Notes under the pieces: model-generated
What the model saw: the letters and a program-made list of their open reading frames with translations, nothing else
What the model was told of the DNA's origin: nothing
The model's database searches: none
Translations under genes and position numbers: made by a program
From: Candidatus Electrothrix aestuarii
Lineage (GTDB): Bacteria; Desulfobacterota; Desulfobulbia; Desulfobulbales; Desulfobulbaceae
Direction of reading: 5' to 3'
Assembly: GCA_032595685.2 (NCBI GenBank)
Contig: CP159373.1
Span: 4,813,821-4,877,820 of the forward strand
DNA length: 64,000 nucleotides
Part shown: positions 23,615 through 32,550 of the stretch, piece after piece
Layout of the letters: each line of letters begins with the position of its first letter
Position numbering within the stretch: position 1 is the first letter of the stretch

Positions 23615-25000
23615 TCAGGATACTTCTTGCTGAGCTGAAGAGTTTAATTTTTCAGAAATAACATACTGATTCCGTCCCCAGGCCTTTGCCTGATACAGGG
23701 CATCATCGGCAGCAGCAACAAGGACATCAACGGAAGAATCCACTGTCGGTATGGTTATCGCAATACCCATACTACAGGTAACATAAGCGCCTACCGCTGA
23801 TCGTTCATGAGGGATACGCAGTTCTCGCAGGGCCTGTTGGACATTTTTTGCCACCTGCTGCGCTCCGGCCTCATCGGTACGAGGAAGAAGGAGAATAAAT
23901 TCCTCACCGCCATAGCGCGCTGCCAAATCTGTGGGACGCCTGAGGTTGTGCTGCAACATATGCGCTATCTTTTGCAGGCACTCATCTCCAGCCTGATGCC
24001 CGTATGTATCGTTATATTGCTTAAAATAATCCAGATCGACAAAAATCACGGCCAGAGAACTGCGTTCGCAGGCCAACTGCTTCCACTCCTGACAAAGCCG
24101 CATATCAAAATAGCGACGATTAGCCACCCGAGTCAGACCATCAATATGAACCAGACCGGACAACTCCTTCAGTTCCGCATTGGCACGCAGCAGCTCGGAT
24201 GTCCTCTGCTTCACCTTAAGGTCAAACTCATTATGATAGCTGGCCAGCTGTTCCGCCATCTTGCCAAATTCCTGAGCAAGAAACTCAAATTCATCGCCGG
24301 AATTAATCTGCACCTGATGGTCCAGATTCCCCATGCCGATTTGTCGAGTTCCCTCCTGGAGGATTTTCATAGGACCGAGCACGCAACGCATCATCAAAAA
24401 CACGACAAAGAGGGTCAGTGCAATAACGGCAAAACCCGTCAGAACAACAACCGTCAGGGTATGATGGTATTGCTGACTGATAAAGGCCTCGGTTCGATCA
24501 ATTTGGCGTATGTGTAAACGCAGGTGTTCATCAATGGCGTTTTCCAGATGTCCCCGCTCCTCCCGGATAGCTTCCGAGATCTGCTCCAACTCCTCCTTCT
24601 TGCTGGGCCAACCCTTTTCAGACTGTTCCAGCAGGTATTGTGAAAGGGTTGTGGCAAAGATAGCATGATGGAGCATTTCATGGGCAGCCTCTTCTTCCGG
24701 CGTCATGCCGTTATGCTTATGCTGGGCATGTTGCTTAATCATGCTGCTGAGCTGATTCGCCTTTTCTCTAATAACCTCCTGGTCAAACTTCTGCTCACGA
24801 ATCCCCGTTTCCAAGGAAAGGAGAAGTTTTTTAAGATCCAGCATGGCCGAGGCATTCCGTGTTTCTTCCTTTTGCAAGGCATTAAAATGCCTATGGACAT
24901 TTGCAAAGGTCCTGACGTTCCATCCTCCCTGCACAAGAATTACGAGAAGCAGGGGAAGAAAGTAAAGAAGAAACCTATTACGCAGACCTATTTTCAACAT
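23615..25000 (-). CDS. HAMP-GGDEF diguanylate cyclase with the kinase's sensor module
   Basis: The 461-residue protein shares its first 280 or so residues closely with the adjacent kinase (MLKIGLRNRFLLYFLPLLLV; NASAMLDLKKLLLSLE; HAMP). It then has a GGDEF domain (LTRVANRRYFD, VIFVDLDYFKQYNDTYGHQA, active-site RYGGEEF). RPTD lies five residues before GGEEF, so a product-inhibition I-site is present. It should make c-di-GMP in response to the same periplasmic cue the kinase senses. The pair clearly arose by duplication with exchange of the output domain. Confidence 0.93.
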   Translation of the reverse strand: MLKIGLRNRFLLYFLPLLLVILVQGGWNVRTFANVHRHFNALQKEETRNASAMLDLKKLLLSLETGIREQKFDQEVIREKANQLSSMIKQHAQHKHNGMTPEEEAAHEMLHHAIFATTLSQYLLEQSEKGWPSKKEELEQISEAIREERGHLENAIDEHLRLHIRQIDRTEAFISQQYHHTLTVVVLTGFAVIALTLFVVFLMMRCVLGPMKILQEGTRQIGMGNLDHQVQINSGDEFEFLAQEFGKMAEQLASYHNEFDLKVKQRTSELLRANAELKELSGLVHIDGLTRVANRRYFDMRLCQEWKQLACERSSLAVIFVDLDYFKQYNDTYGHQAGDECLQKIAHMLQHNLRRPTDLAARYGGEEFILLLPRTDEAGAQQVAKNVQQALRELRIPHERSAVGAYVTCSMGIAITIPTVDSSVDVLVAAADDALYQAKAWGRNQYVISEKLNSSAQQEVS

Positions 25001-25489
25001 ATATTTGTAACACTACGGTAACGCTACAGCATTACCGTAATTGCTTTGGCACACTAAGGTTATCCAGGAAAGATTTGGGGCGTACTTACAGGAGATTGCT
25101 CATTCTGAACAAGGGAACGAAAAGACTCCCGCCGTATCAAAAAAACCATGAGCCTTTGATTATAACGGATTTTTTCTACTTAAACAAAGCAAATGAAGAA
25201 AAATCTGTACAGGGGGAGTTCCCTTGGAGTCAAGAAACGGGGTCAGAAGAAAGGGCGAGGAAGGAAGAGAAAGCCTTTTATTGGCCTGTCTCTTGATCTT
25301 TTGGATATTGGGGTCATGTTGCCCCTACAAAGAAGGCACTTGTTTTGTGACACACATCGCAATTTCTGTCACAAAAACAAGTGATATCTTCCATAGAAGC
25401 CAAGCTTTCCCAGACGAAAAAATGCTTCGTCCAAGGGGATGGACCTCTATGGTTTATATATGATGTTACTGCAATCCAGCGGAAGGACT
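25001..25489. other. Intergenic region, 489 bp, with one inverted repeat
   Basis: No convincing gene is present; short open frames here lack ribosome sites and family resemblance. At 25337-25383 ACTTGTTTTGTGACA and TGTCACAAAAACAAGT form a nearly perfect 15-16 bp inverted repeat around about 14 bases. It lies 107 bp past the cspA stop and could be a terminator-like or protein-binding structure. Confidence 0.5.
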
Positions 25490-25690
25490 TTACAGAGCAA
25501 CAACGTTCTCTGCTGCCGGTCCTTTGGGGCCAGCAACAACGTCAAAGTTCACTCGTTGACCTTCATGCAGGCTCTTAAAGCCCTGGGCCTGGATAGCTGA
25601 GTGGTGAACAAAAACATCCTGTCCGCCATCTTGCTCGATAAAACCAAAACCTTTTGAATCATTAAACCATTTTACTGTTCCCTTTACCAT
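25490..25690 (-). CDS. cspA: Cold-shock protein CspA family
   Basis: The 66-residue protein is a single cold-shock domain: [20 protein letters not shown] with RNP1 (KGFGFIEQ) and RNP2 (DVFVHHSAI), ending [10 protein letters not shown]. It binds single-stranded RNA or DNA and melts structures in mRNA. AAGGAG lies seven bases before the ATG at 25690, so I prefer this to an ATG two codons upstream. The RhlE helicase gene follows upstream on the same strand; both types of protein are linked to RNA folding in the cold. Confidence 0.94.
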   Translation of the reverse strand: MVKGTVKWFNDSKGFGFIEQDGGQDVFVHHSAIQAQGFKSLHEGQRVNFDVVAGPKGPAAENVVAL

Positions 25691-25809
25691 TTTCATACTC
25701 CTTAAAACTGTTTTCTTTATAACGTATTTACATTAAAAACGGATTGCTGGAATGCGACCCGTTGTACAGGTTATACAGCCTGCGTATACGTGCAGACTAC
25801 ATTTTTTGC

Positions 25810-27069
25810 CTATCTTGCAGATAAACCGAAGTCAAACGAGCTGGAACGCTGCTTTCTCGATTTATTTTTTGTTTTACGACGTGAGGGAGCAGATACACTC
25901 TTCTTTTTCTCACCCGCACCAGCCAAGCTTGCGGCAGGGAGATTGTGAGCCGTATTATCAAGAACGTCAACGGTCTTACGGGGAATTTTTTTCCCGAATC
26001 TGCGCTCAACGGCCAAGATCATTTTTGCATCATCATGGATTGCAAAGGTATAGGCATCACCTGTCTGCTCCGCCCTGCCGGTCCGTCCGACTCTATGCGT
26101 ATATGTCTCGACGGTATCTGGCATATCGTAATTAACAACATGAGAAATACCTGACACATCAATGCCTCGTGCAGCGATATCTGTGGCAACCAAAATATTA
26201 AAGGCTCCGGTTCTGAAGCCGTCCATCGCCCTTTTTCGCTGGTTCTGGGACAGGTTACCCTGGAGTGACGTCGCCTTGAAACCGCATTGTTGCAGTTGTC
26301 TGGCCAAATTTTTCGCTTTATGCTTGGTCCGGGTAAACACCAGGGTGGTGGTCATTTTTTCATGCTGCAGAATGTGCTTCAACAAGGCTGTTTTCTGCCC
26401 CTGCGTTACCTGGAAGAGCGCGTGCTTAATAGTTGCGGTTGGTTTTTCATAATTAACCCGAACCGTCACCGGATCAGTGAGAATTTCCTCAACAAAGCAA
26501 CGGATTTCTTTAGGCATGGTTGCAGAAAAAACCATACTCTGCCTTTGACGCGGTACCTGCTTAAGAATGCGACGAATATCCGGGAGAAACCCTTTGTCAA
26601 ACATCTGATCTGCTTCATCAAGAATCAGCATGTCAATCGAAGAAAGATCAATAGTTTTCGAGTTAATATGATCAAGCAGACGACCGGGACAGGCAACCAC
26701 AATATCTACCCCCTGCCTGAGCTTTTGCACTTGACTATTTTTACTCACCCCGCCGTAAATCGTACAACTTTTCAATCGGGTTCCCTGGCTCAACTGACAG
26801 ATATTTTCATGAACCTGTTCTGCAAGCTCTCGGGTCGGAGTCAGGATCAAGGCCTGTATTTTTTTTCCGGCCTTAACAGTAAGGCGTTGCAGGGTAGGCA
26901 AAACAAATGCTGCTGTTTTACCGGTCCCGGTCTGAGCAAGTCCCAGTAAATCGCGCCCCTGCACAAGGTGCGGCATAGCCTGTTGCTGAATATCTGTCGG
27001 GGTATTATAACCGCATTTTTTGATAGCAGTAATTATAGCCGGGGTGAAACCAAATTCTGTAAAATTCAT
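25810..27069 (-). CDS. rhlE: DEAD-box RNA helicase, RhlE-like
   Basis: The 419-residue protein has the full helicase core: Q motif (FTEFGFTPAIITAIKKCGY, PTDIQQQAM), Walker A AQTGTGKT, DEAD as LILDEADQMFDKG, SAT, RGIDVSGISHVVNYDMP and HRVGRTGRAEQTG. A basic, Ser-rich tail follows (RRKTKNKSRKQRSSS). It unwinds short RNA duplexes with ATP and probably acts in ribosome assembly or RNA decay. The overall order fits RhlE rather than CsdA or DbpA. Confidence 0.9.
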   Translation of the reverse strand: MNFTEFGFTPAIITAIKKCGYNTPTDIQQQAMPHLVQGRDLLGLAQTGTGKTAAFVLPTLQRLTVKAGKKIQALILTPTRELAEQVHENICQLSQGTRLKSCTIYGGVSKNSQVQKLRQGVDIVVACPGRLLDHINSKTIDLSSIDMLILDEADQMFDKGFLPDIRRILKQVPRQRQSMVFSATMPKEIRCFVEEILTDPVTVRVNYEKPTATIKHALFQVTQGQKTALLKHILQHEKMTTTLVFTRTKHKAKNLARQLQQCGFKATSLQGNLSQNQRKRAMDGFRTGAFNILVATDIAARGIDVSGISHVVNYDMPDTVETYTHRVGRTGRAEQTGDAYTFAIHDDAKMILAVERRFGKKIPRKTVDVLDNTAHNLPAASLAGAGEKKKSVSAPSRRKTKNKSRKQRSSSFDFGLSAR

Positions 27070-27713
27070 GTAACCTCTTGATATAAGCCCTATGAGCTTT
27101 TAAGTACCTGTCTTTATCTGTAACTTCATGAATAATTGAGACAGGAAGTAAGTGCGAAAATTTGTAATATATTAAAGAAAGACTGAGGATTGAAAAGATG
27201 AATGCATCAAAATATCGGCTAGTTCTTCCGGGCCAACCAAGGAAGACGGTCAATAGAGAGCTTCACGCTACTCCTGCTACAAAGAGGCTTTCAAAAAAAA
27301 GCAATATGTGGAAAGAGGATACGAAGTAAACAAGCACCTCCATCCTGGAGCTGTACTTGCGATATTATCTTGAGATGGTAATAAGCGGAAACTTTTAAAA
27401 GGGGCCAAGTGGATACTGGACTCATCGTAACGACGATGATTAAAAAGAAATGCCAAGAATTGCCAAAAGAAAAATTTTAATAAATATACTCTCATTTAGA
27501 TTTACCGCAACAAAAAAACACATGCCAAACAAAAAAAACGAAAAAATTAATTTCTATCCCTTTTAATACAAAATGTTATGACCCAACCAACTAATCCTAT
27601 CCAAGAAAAGTCCTTGCACAGTTCTCAGATTGGATTATTCTGAAACCCCTTCTGTTTCGTCATTTATCCTGAGATATCTGGCCAAGCCTCTTCTTCTTTT
27701 GACCAGGATACAT
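27070..27713. other. Intergenic region, 644 bp, upstream of the methyltransferase
   Basis: The DNA is AT-rich and holds the divergent promoters of rhlE (minus) and the methyltransferase (plus). One small open frame is noted separately at 27198-27329. I see no hairpin terminator or repeat of note. Confidence 0.4.
27198..27329 (+). CDS. Possible small protein, 43 residues
   Basis: An ATG preceded by GAGGAT nine bases upstream opens a frame of 43 codons (MNASKYRLVLPGQPRKTVNR onward) that is basic and without a membrane segment. I know no family. The ribosome-site-like sequence is the only support, so it may be chance. Confidence 0.25.
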   Translation: MNASKYRLVLPGQPRKTVNRELHATPATKRLSKKSNMWKEDTK

Positions 27714-28367
27714 ATGACTCTCCCCTTGCGCATCCGCTATCAAACCATCGAAATCGGCAACATCGACATCCATTTATGTACCCTTCGTGACAGGCAGCAA
27801 TTCAGCGACCCTGACGGAGTGGCCCATGAGCTTGGAATTTCCTCCGCCTCTTGGCCGATCTTCGGCGTGGTCTGGCCATCAAGTATTGTACTTGCCCACT
27901 ATATGCTGGACTTTAAAACAAAAGGCAGGAGGATTTTGGAAATAGGCTGCGGAATGGCCTTATCGAGCCTACTCCTCAATGAACAGCTCGTTGATATCAC
28001 TGCGACCGACTATCACCCTGAAGTTGAATACTTTTTGATGCGAAATACGCTACTTAACAACGGAAAAAACATCGCCTTTGAACGGGTGGACTGGGCAGAT
28101 GACAGAAGTGAACTCGGTTTTTTTGACGTCATTATTGGCAGTGACCTGCTCTACGAAGACCAACATGTTTCCTTACTGGCTCATTTTATTCAAAACCATG
28201 CCAAGCCTGCATGTGATGTAATAATTGTTGACCCAGGCAGGGGAAGGAAAAGCAAACTCAGTTTTCAGATGAGTGACTACGGTTTTACAAGCACTCATAT
28301 TCAGCCGACACGCACCGATTACCTGGAAAAGCAATTCAAAGGGTATATTTTAAATTTTTCTCGCTAG
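27714..28367 (+). CDS. Class I SAM-dependent methyltransferase (Methyltransf_16-like)
   Basis: The protein (217 residues from the ATG at 27714) has the SAM motif I ILEIGCGMALSSLLL, the acidic loop ITATDYHPEVEYFL, and motif IV-like FFDVIIGSDLLYE with the following DVIIVDPGRG. The closest fold family is the METTL21-like group, which mostly methylates lysine on proteins. The substrate here is unknown. AGGA lies before this ATG. A TTG at 27630 would add 28 residues but has no good ribosome site. The gene stands alone. Confidence 0.8.
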   Translation: MTLPLRIRYQTIEIGNIDIHLCTLRDRQQFSDPDGVAHELGISSASWPIFGVVWPSSIVLAHYMLDFKTKGRRILEIGCGMALSSLLLNEQLVDITATDYHPEVEYFLMRNTLLNNGKNIAFERVDWADDRSELGFFDVIIGSDLLYEDQHVSLLAHFIQNHAKPACDVIIVDPGRGRKSKLSFQMSDYGFTSTHIQPTRTDYLEKQFKGYILNFSR

Positions 28368-28437
28368 ATCTGAAACAGAAAAATCGTAATAACAGAACAG
28401 TGACATGCATTGGCATAAAATCTCAGAGCAAACTTTT

Positions 28438-28665
28438 TCATAACCTATGCAGAATACTGGATGACATGACACTGCCACCTGACATCTTGTTTCCATCAAA
28501 CACGTTTCCTCTATAGTCAGTCACAGTTGTGAAATCTGAAACTTTTATAACGACGTTATTTGACCGCCTGTTATACGATGATCGCAAGAGAAAGACGATG
28601 ATGAATGTCAACAGAACAATCAACACGATTTCCATAAAATCACGATTATTTTTTGCCTTATTCAT
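28438..28665 (-). CDS. Small single-span membrane protein, paralog 1
   Basis: The 75-residue protein has a charged start (MNKAKNNRDF), one membrane helix (EIVLIVLLTFIIVFLL) and a hydrophilic tail (RSSYNRRSNNVVIKVSDFTT). It resembles the product at 31221-31442: both share EIV, FLL, SS, NR, a VxK in the tail and a D..GN further on. Their upstream regions also match. The function is unknown. Confidence 0.6.
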   Translation of the reverse strand: MNKAKNNRDFMEIVLIVLLTFIIVFLLRSSYNRRSNNVVIKVSDFTTVTDYRGNVFDGNKMSGGSVMSSSILHRL

Positions 28666-28870
28666 AAGAGTTCCTCCCCTGTATTATGAAGCGTGAGGAA
28701 TGAATCGCAAATGCAGCCGAACAGCTCTGAACAGCAAGTACAGTACAAAAAAATCCGACCCAAACACTATTAGTATAATTATTTATACCACTTTTTTCCA
28801 AAAAAGTCAGGCTTGGATCTTTTTTTCACAGCACCTGCGAATAATCTACTTCTTATACTGCTTACCTATT

Positions 28871-28950
28871 TAAAATAACCTATGGATGTAAAGAGAATTT
28901 GTCTTCTCAAGATAGACTTGTAAAGATTTTGTAAAGTCTGTACGTCCTAT
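28871..28950 (-). promoter_or_regulatory. Conserved upstream region of small membrane gene 1
   Basis: About 70 bases match 31566-31650 closely, including TGTAAAGAGAATTTGT and, on the minus strand, a 12-bp-spaced direct repeat CTTTACAAAATCTTTACAA. Both copies lie 120-280 bp upstream of the paralogous membrane genes. It may bind a regulator; no known box is recognised. Confidence 0.55.
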
Positions 28951-29485
28951 ACAGAAGACAGTATGTGAGCTGGAACGACAGTTTGTCGAATGACAAAGCT
29001 GCAAAGGGAGAAAAGTCTGCACAGAGAAGCAAGAAAGAAAACTTACTTCTGTTCTTTCGCTAAGTTATATAGAGTAGCCCCATCAATATGTCCATCATGC
29101 AGGTTTGCCATTATAACTTCAGGGGAAATTTTCCAACAATCTCCAATCCCCCGTGCCACTTCATACGACATAACGCCAATAGCTATCATTGGATAGGATA
29201 AGATTTCCAACCCATAGAGGTAGCCGAAAAGACGCTCATTATATGTCAACTCGATATTCTCTAGCTGTCTTTTGATTAACGTAATAATATGCTGCGAATT
29301 TTTATAGCATTCTCCACAAAGGCAGTACAGGCTCTTTTGTGGATACTCCCAAGGTTTCAAACTGCTTTCATAGTAGGAATGATACACATCAAGTGTCTTT
29401 TCCTGTGACTTACAGTTAACACACTGAAATCCAGACCTTTCTAAAATCTCTAATTTCTTCTCATGCCATTTCGGATGGTTAAGAA

Positions 29486-31141
29486 GATTGTCCTTAAAAA
29501 CTCTCAGCGCGCTGATTTTAAATGAAAAAGTTATAAAAATATTGTAAAATATGCATACTTTTGACGTTCACCCCCTCATAAGGCATGCACATGATCAGGT
29601 ACACCAGTGACAGACAGCTTACACTTGAAGGATTCAGCCTTCCCTTTGGAGGCAAACTGAACCCTGACAACAGATGGATCAAATGGCATAAAGTTATTCC
29701 GTGGGATGAGTTCGCCATCAGATATTACCGAACATTGGACCCGCGTCAGGGGCGACCTGCCAAAAATGCCAGATTGGTGATCGGCGCGTTAATCATTAAA
29801 CATAAGCTGACGCTCAGTGACGAAGAAACCGTACTCCAGATTCAGGAGAACCCCTATCTTCAGTATTTTGTTGGGTTTTCTTCTTTTCAAGACAAGCAAC
29901 CTCTAGCTCCGAGCCTGTTTGTTGAGATTCGAAAACGGATGGGAAAGGATGTCTTTTCTGCGTTTGAAGAAGTGATTTTGGAAAAACTTGCTCTCTCAAA
30001 GAAAAGTACGACAAATGAAGATGAAAAAGAGGATAAGGGTGAGGAAGAGCCCGTTGAAAATAAGGGGAAAATGCTTGTCGATGCAACGGTTGCTGAGCAA
30101 GCGATTCGTTACCCGACTGATCTGAGTTTACTCAACGAAGCTCGTGAGATTTCCGAGCAGCTGATTGATGATCTGTACAAACAGAGTGGCTACCCCAAAA
30201 AGCCCAGGACATATCGGAGAGTTGCTCGCAAAAACTACCTGAATCTGGCTAAAAAAAGAAACCAGGCAAAAAAATCTGCGGCGCGGACTTCGGCAGCAAT
30301 TACAGTACGTCCGAAGAAATTTACGATATATTGATGAGTTGCTTGATAATGTTGGATCGGCACCTTTTCCACTTCCCCATCAGCAACAACGACAGTATTG
30401 GATCATTCAGCATGTGTATCGCCAGCAGGATGAGATGTACAAAAAACGAAAACGACGCTGCGATGACCGAATTGTTTCCATTGCCCAACCTCATGTACGA
30501 CCAATAGTTCGTGGGAAAGCAGGTAAAAATGTGGAGTTCGGTGCCAAACTCAGCGTGAGCATGGTCGATGGTTTGGCTTTTGTCGATCATATTGGTTGGG
30601 ATGCCTTCAACGAAGGCACGGATTTGCAGGCGCAGGTGGAAAACTACAAACGCCGAAATGGCTACTATCCTGCTGCAGTGCTTGCTGATCAAATTTACGG
30701 AACAAGAGAAAATCGTAAATATCTCAAAGAGAAAGGCATTCGATTTGGTGGTAAACGAATGGGCAGGTCCCCGAAAGAGACAGAAGAAAACAAAGAACGT
30801 CTTCGGGAACTGAAAGCACAACGGATTCGGGATAGTCGAGAACGGATCCCCATTGAGGGGAAATTTGGCCAAGGAAAAAACGGCTACCGACTCAACTACA
30901 TCCGGGCAAAACTTCAGAGAACCTCTGAAGCATGGATTAACTGTATTTTCCTGGTCATGAATCTGATGGTTCTGCTCAGGAAGTTGCAGGAACAGCTTGA
31001 AAATTTATATCTTTCACGGTTTTTACTTTTACGCAGCCAGCTGAATCATATTAGCGCTCGATTTTTTGCGTTCTTTGAGCAAATGCCAAGGCAAGTCCTG
31101 CAGTATTGCCTGTATGAGAGGTTGGCTTTTTGAGGATGCTC
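29486..31141 (+). mobile_element. IS5/IS1182-group insertion sequence, copy 2 (complete, about 1.66 kb)
   Basis: The ends GATTGTCCTTAAAAAC (left) and GAGCATCCTCAAAAAG (right, inverted) match at about 12 of 18 positions. The 6-bp direct repeat TAAGAA stands directly outside each end (29480-29485 and 31142-31147). The element contains one transposase gene in two frames and lies in opposite orientation to copy 1. It interrupts an HNH-like gene between two paralogous membrane genes. Confidence 0.9.
29585..31133 (+). pseudogene. IS5/IS1182-group transposase in two frames
   Basis: Frame A (29585-30334) has the DUF772 N-terminus (GALIIKHKLTLSDEE, ENPYLQYFVGFSSF). Frame B carries KNLRRGLRQQLQYVRRNL, IDELLDNVGSAPFPLP and the DDE region: Asp in VDHIGWDAF, Asp in ADQIYGTREN, Glu in IEGKFGQGKNGYRL. 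The frames overlap over two runs of seven A (near 30251 and 30267). Loss of one A in the first run would fuse them. Neither copy in the window can be read straight through, so transposition needs recoding, or both are dead. Confidence 0.8.
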
Positions 31142-31220
31142 TAAGAAGTTCAGGATGTGATATTTTATCGACTAACATAATGCGTATCCTGTCTTTAATA
31201 TAGAGCAATCTTCACGGGTA

Positions 31221-31442
31221 TCAGTTCATACGACCTTCACCATTTCCTTCAACATCAGCAGCAGACTCGATAACTTTCATACTTTTCATGACAATACCCT
31301 CTGCGGGTCTGTTCAAAGAGGAGTACAAAAGGAACATTGCTATGCAGATCAGAAAAAAAAGTATGACTATCTCCGACCAGGAGATATCATTTTTCTTAAG
31401 TTGCAAAAATTTCTTATACGAATTCAGGTTTCCTCTGTGCAT
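31221..31442 (-). CDS. Small single-span membrane protein, paralog 2
   Basis: The 73-residue protein has a Lys-rich start (MHRGNLNSYKKFLQLKKNDI), a membrane helix (EIVILFFLICIAMFLL) and a hydrophilic tail (YSSLNRPAEGIVMKSMKVIE). It is a paralog of 28438-28665. The HNH-like gene begins 42 bp downstream on the same strand, so the two probably formed one transcript before the IS landed. Confidence 0.6.
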   Translation of the reverse strand: MHRGNLNSYKKFLQLKKNDISWSEIVILFFLICIAMFLLYSSLNRPAEGIVMKSMKVIESAADVEGNGEGRMN

Positions 31443-31866
31443 AACAATTTCTCAAAAAATATGAAGAAAGGTCTGGAGGGATCACAGCCCCTTCACAAGA
31501 AAAAAATCATCAACCATCAGGGATTGATATAAATAACTGACCCTTTTTATTTGTCTTTATTCATATCTATAATAACCAATATATGTAAAGAAAACTTGTT
31601 ATTCACGAGTTAATTTGTAAAGTTTTTGTAAAAGAATACATCCATCTATTTTTTTTGTTCTTTTTACAAATAACGTCAGAAAGCAGATTTATAGCTTTTA
31701 CGATTGAATAACTGGGTAGGGAAAAAATGAAGGCGGAGGGCAAATGCAAAGGCTGGAAACTGTTTCGATCATTTCGATTCAAGGAGGATCGACCACCTCG
31801 CCCCAGAGAGATTGGTTCAATTTTATACTAAATATTTCAAAAACATATTCGTGTGAAACCCAGCAG
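31443..31866. other. Intergenic region, 424 bp, with upstream region of small membrane gene 2
   Basis: At 31566-31650 lies the second copy of the motif seen at 28871-28950 (ATGTAAAGAAAACTTGT and, on the minus strand, CTTTACAAAAACTTTACAA). The remainder shows no gene or strong hairpin. Confidence 0.5.
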
Positions 31867-32550
31867 CTAAATAGCAGGTAAGGAAGGGAGCAACAGCCTG
31901 AGACCCGCAGAATCAGCAAGCCCATCTCCGATGTTCTTCAACTCTTCCAGTTTTGCCTCTAACGAGGCAAGAGCAGCCCACACGGTTTCTGAAATCCCGG
32001 CCAGAGTGGCCTGGGGCACACCTGGCAAATAAAAATCTATAGCAACACCATTCTCGACTTGCGCGGTCCTGACAAGTAGCGTGTCCCCCTGCCCCAGCTG
32101 CTGTAATGAGAAAACGTACAGCTGATAAAGAATATACTGTAACAAGGCAGGCTCATTATAGAGAGGTTCGACTCCCTGCCCCGGTTCAAACTGCAAGGTA
32201 ATTTGCTGAGAACGGGTGGATCGATCAAGAAAAACAGCAAGATCAATCAGAAGATCGTTGACCTGAAAGAACGAACGGGGGGTATCTGAACGGTGAGCCA
32301 TGCTGCTGAGATGGCGACAAAGCTCAGCACTCGTTCGCACCCGTTTCCCTATCTGGGCTGCGGTCTGGCGTACAGAAGAAGATAAAGGACTTCCTTCTTC
32401 TCCTTGCAATGCCAGGATATCTTCCAGCAGGCCATTTGCCTCCTGGATCACCGCCAGATGATTACGCATCTCATGGGAGAAATCAGCGAGTAAACGCCCC
32501 AAAGAGGCCATCTGTTGCCAGCGAATTTCCCGTTCCTGCTCCCCTGTCAT
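31867..32550 (-). CDS. Histidine-kinase-like protein with a degenerate ATPase half
   Basis: The 227-residue protein has a clear H-box near residues 19-33 (RLLADFSHEMRNHLAVIQEA) followed by a dimerisation helix pair. The C-terminal part should be an HATPase domain, but I see no N-box or DxGxG/GxGxG motifs; it ends GLRLLLPSLPAI. It may serve as a phosphotransfer or dimerisation partner rather than an autokinase. It overlaps the upstream receiver gene by 4 bp, so it belongs to the same signalling operon. Confidence 0.75.
   Translation of the reverse strand: MTGEQEREIRWQQMASLGRLLADFSHEMRNHLAVIQEANGLLEDILALQGEEGSPLSSSVRQTAAQIGKRVRTSAELCRHLSSMAHRSDTPRSFFQVNDLLIDLAVFLDRSTRSQQITLQFEPGQGVEPLYNEPALLQYILYQLYVFSLQQLGQGDTLLVRTAQVENGVAIDFYLPGVPQATLAGISETVWAALASLEAKLEELKNIGDGLADSAGLRLLLPSLPAI

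Larger units (their letters stand above)
29043..31178 (-). pseudogene. HNH-like zinc-finger protein, interrupted by IS copy 2
   Basis: The 5' piece (31142-31178) starts at an ATG with AGGA upstream and encodes MLVDKISHPELL. The 3' piece (29043-29485) encodes NHPKWHEKKLEILERSGFQC and VNCKSQEKTLDVYHSYYESS, then LKPWEYPQKSLYCLCGECYK. Removing the IS and one 6-bp duplicate (TTCTTA on the coding strand) joins them in frame. The CxxC...VYH...PWEYP...CxxC pattern is that of HNH-type domains with a zinc finger, but the usual first His of VHH is Tyr. The C-terminal part (IGVMSYEVARGIGDCWKISP) is unfamiliar. Catalytic ability is uncertain. Confidence 0.8.

Noticed and set aside
25075..25489. Short plus-strand genes downstream of the diguanylate cyclase gene
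   Set aside because: Several overlapping frames of 60-80 codons exist without ribosome sites, family motifs or consistent codon use.
30251..30275. Canonical -1 slippery site A_AAA_AAA joining the transposase frames in copy 2
   Set aside because: A -1 shift there leads into the third, wrong frame (ICGADFG). The catalytic frame needs +1 or -2, so slippage by one A is the better explanation.
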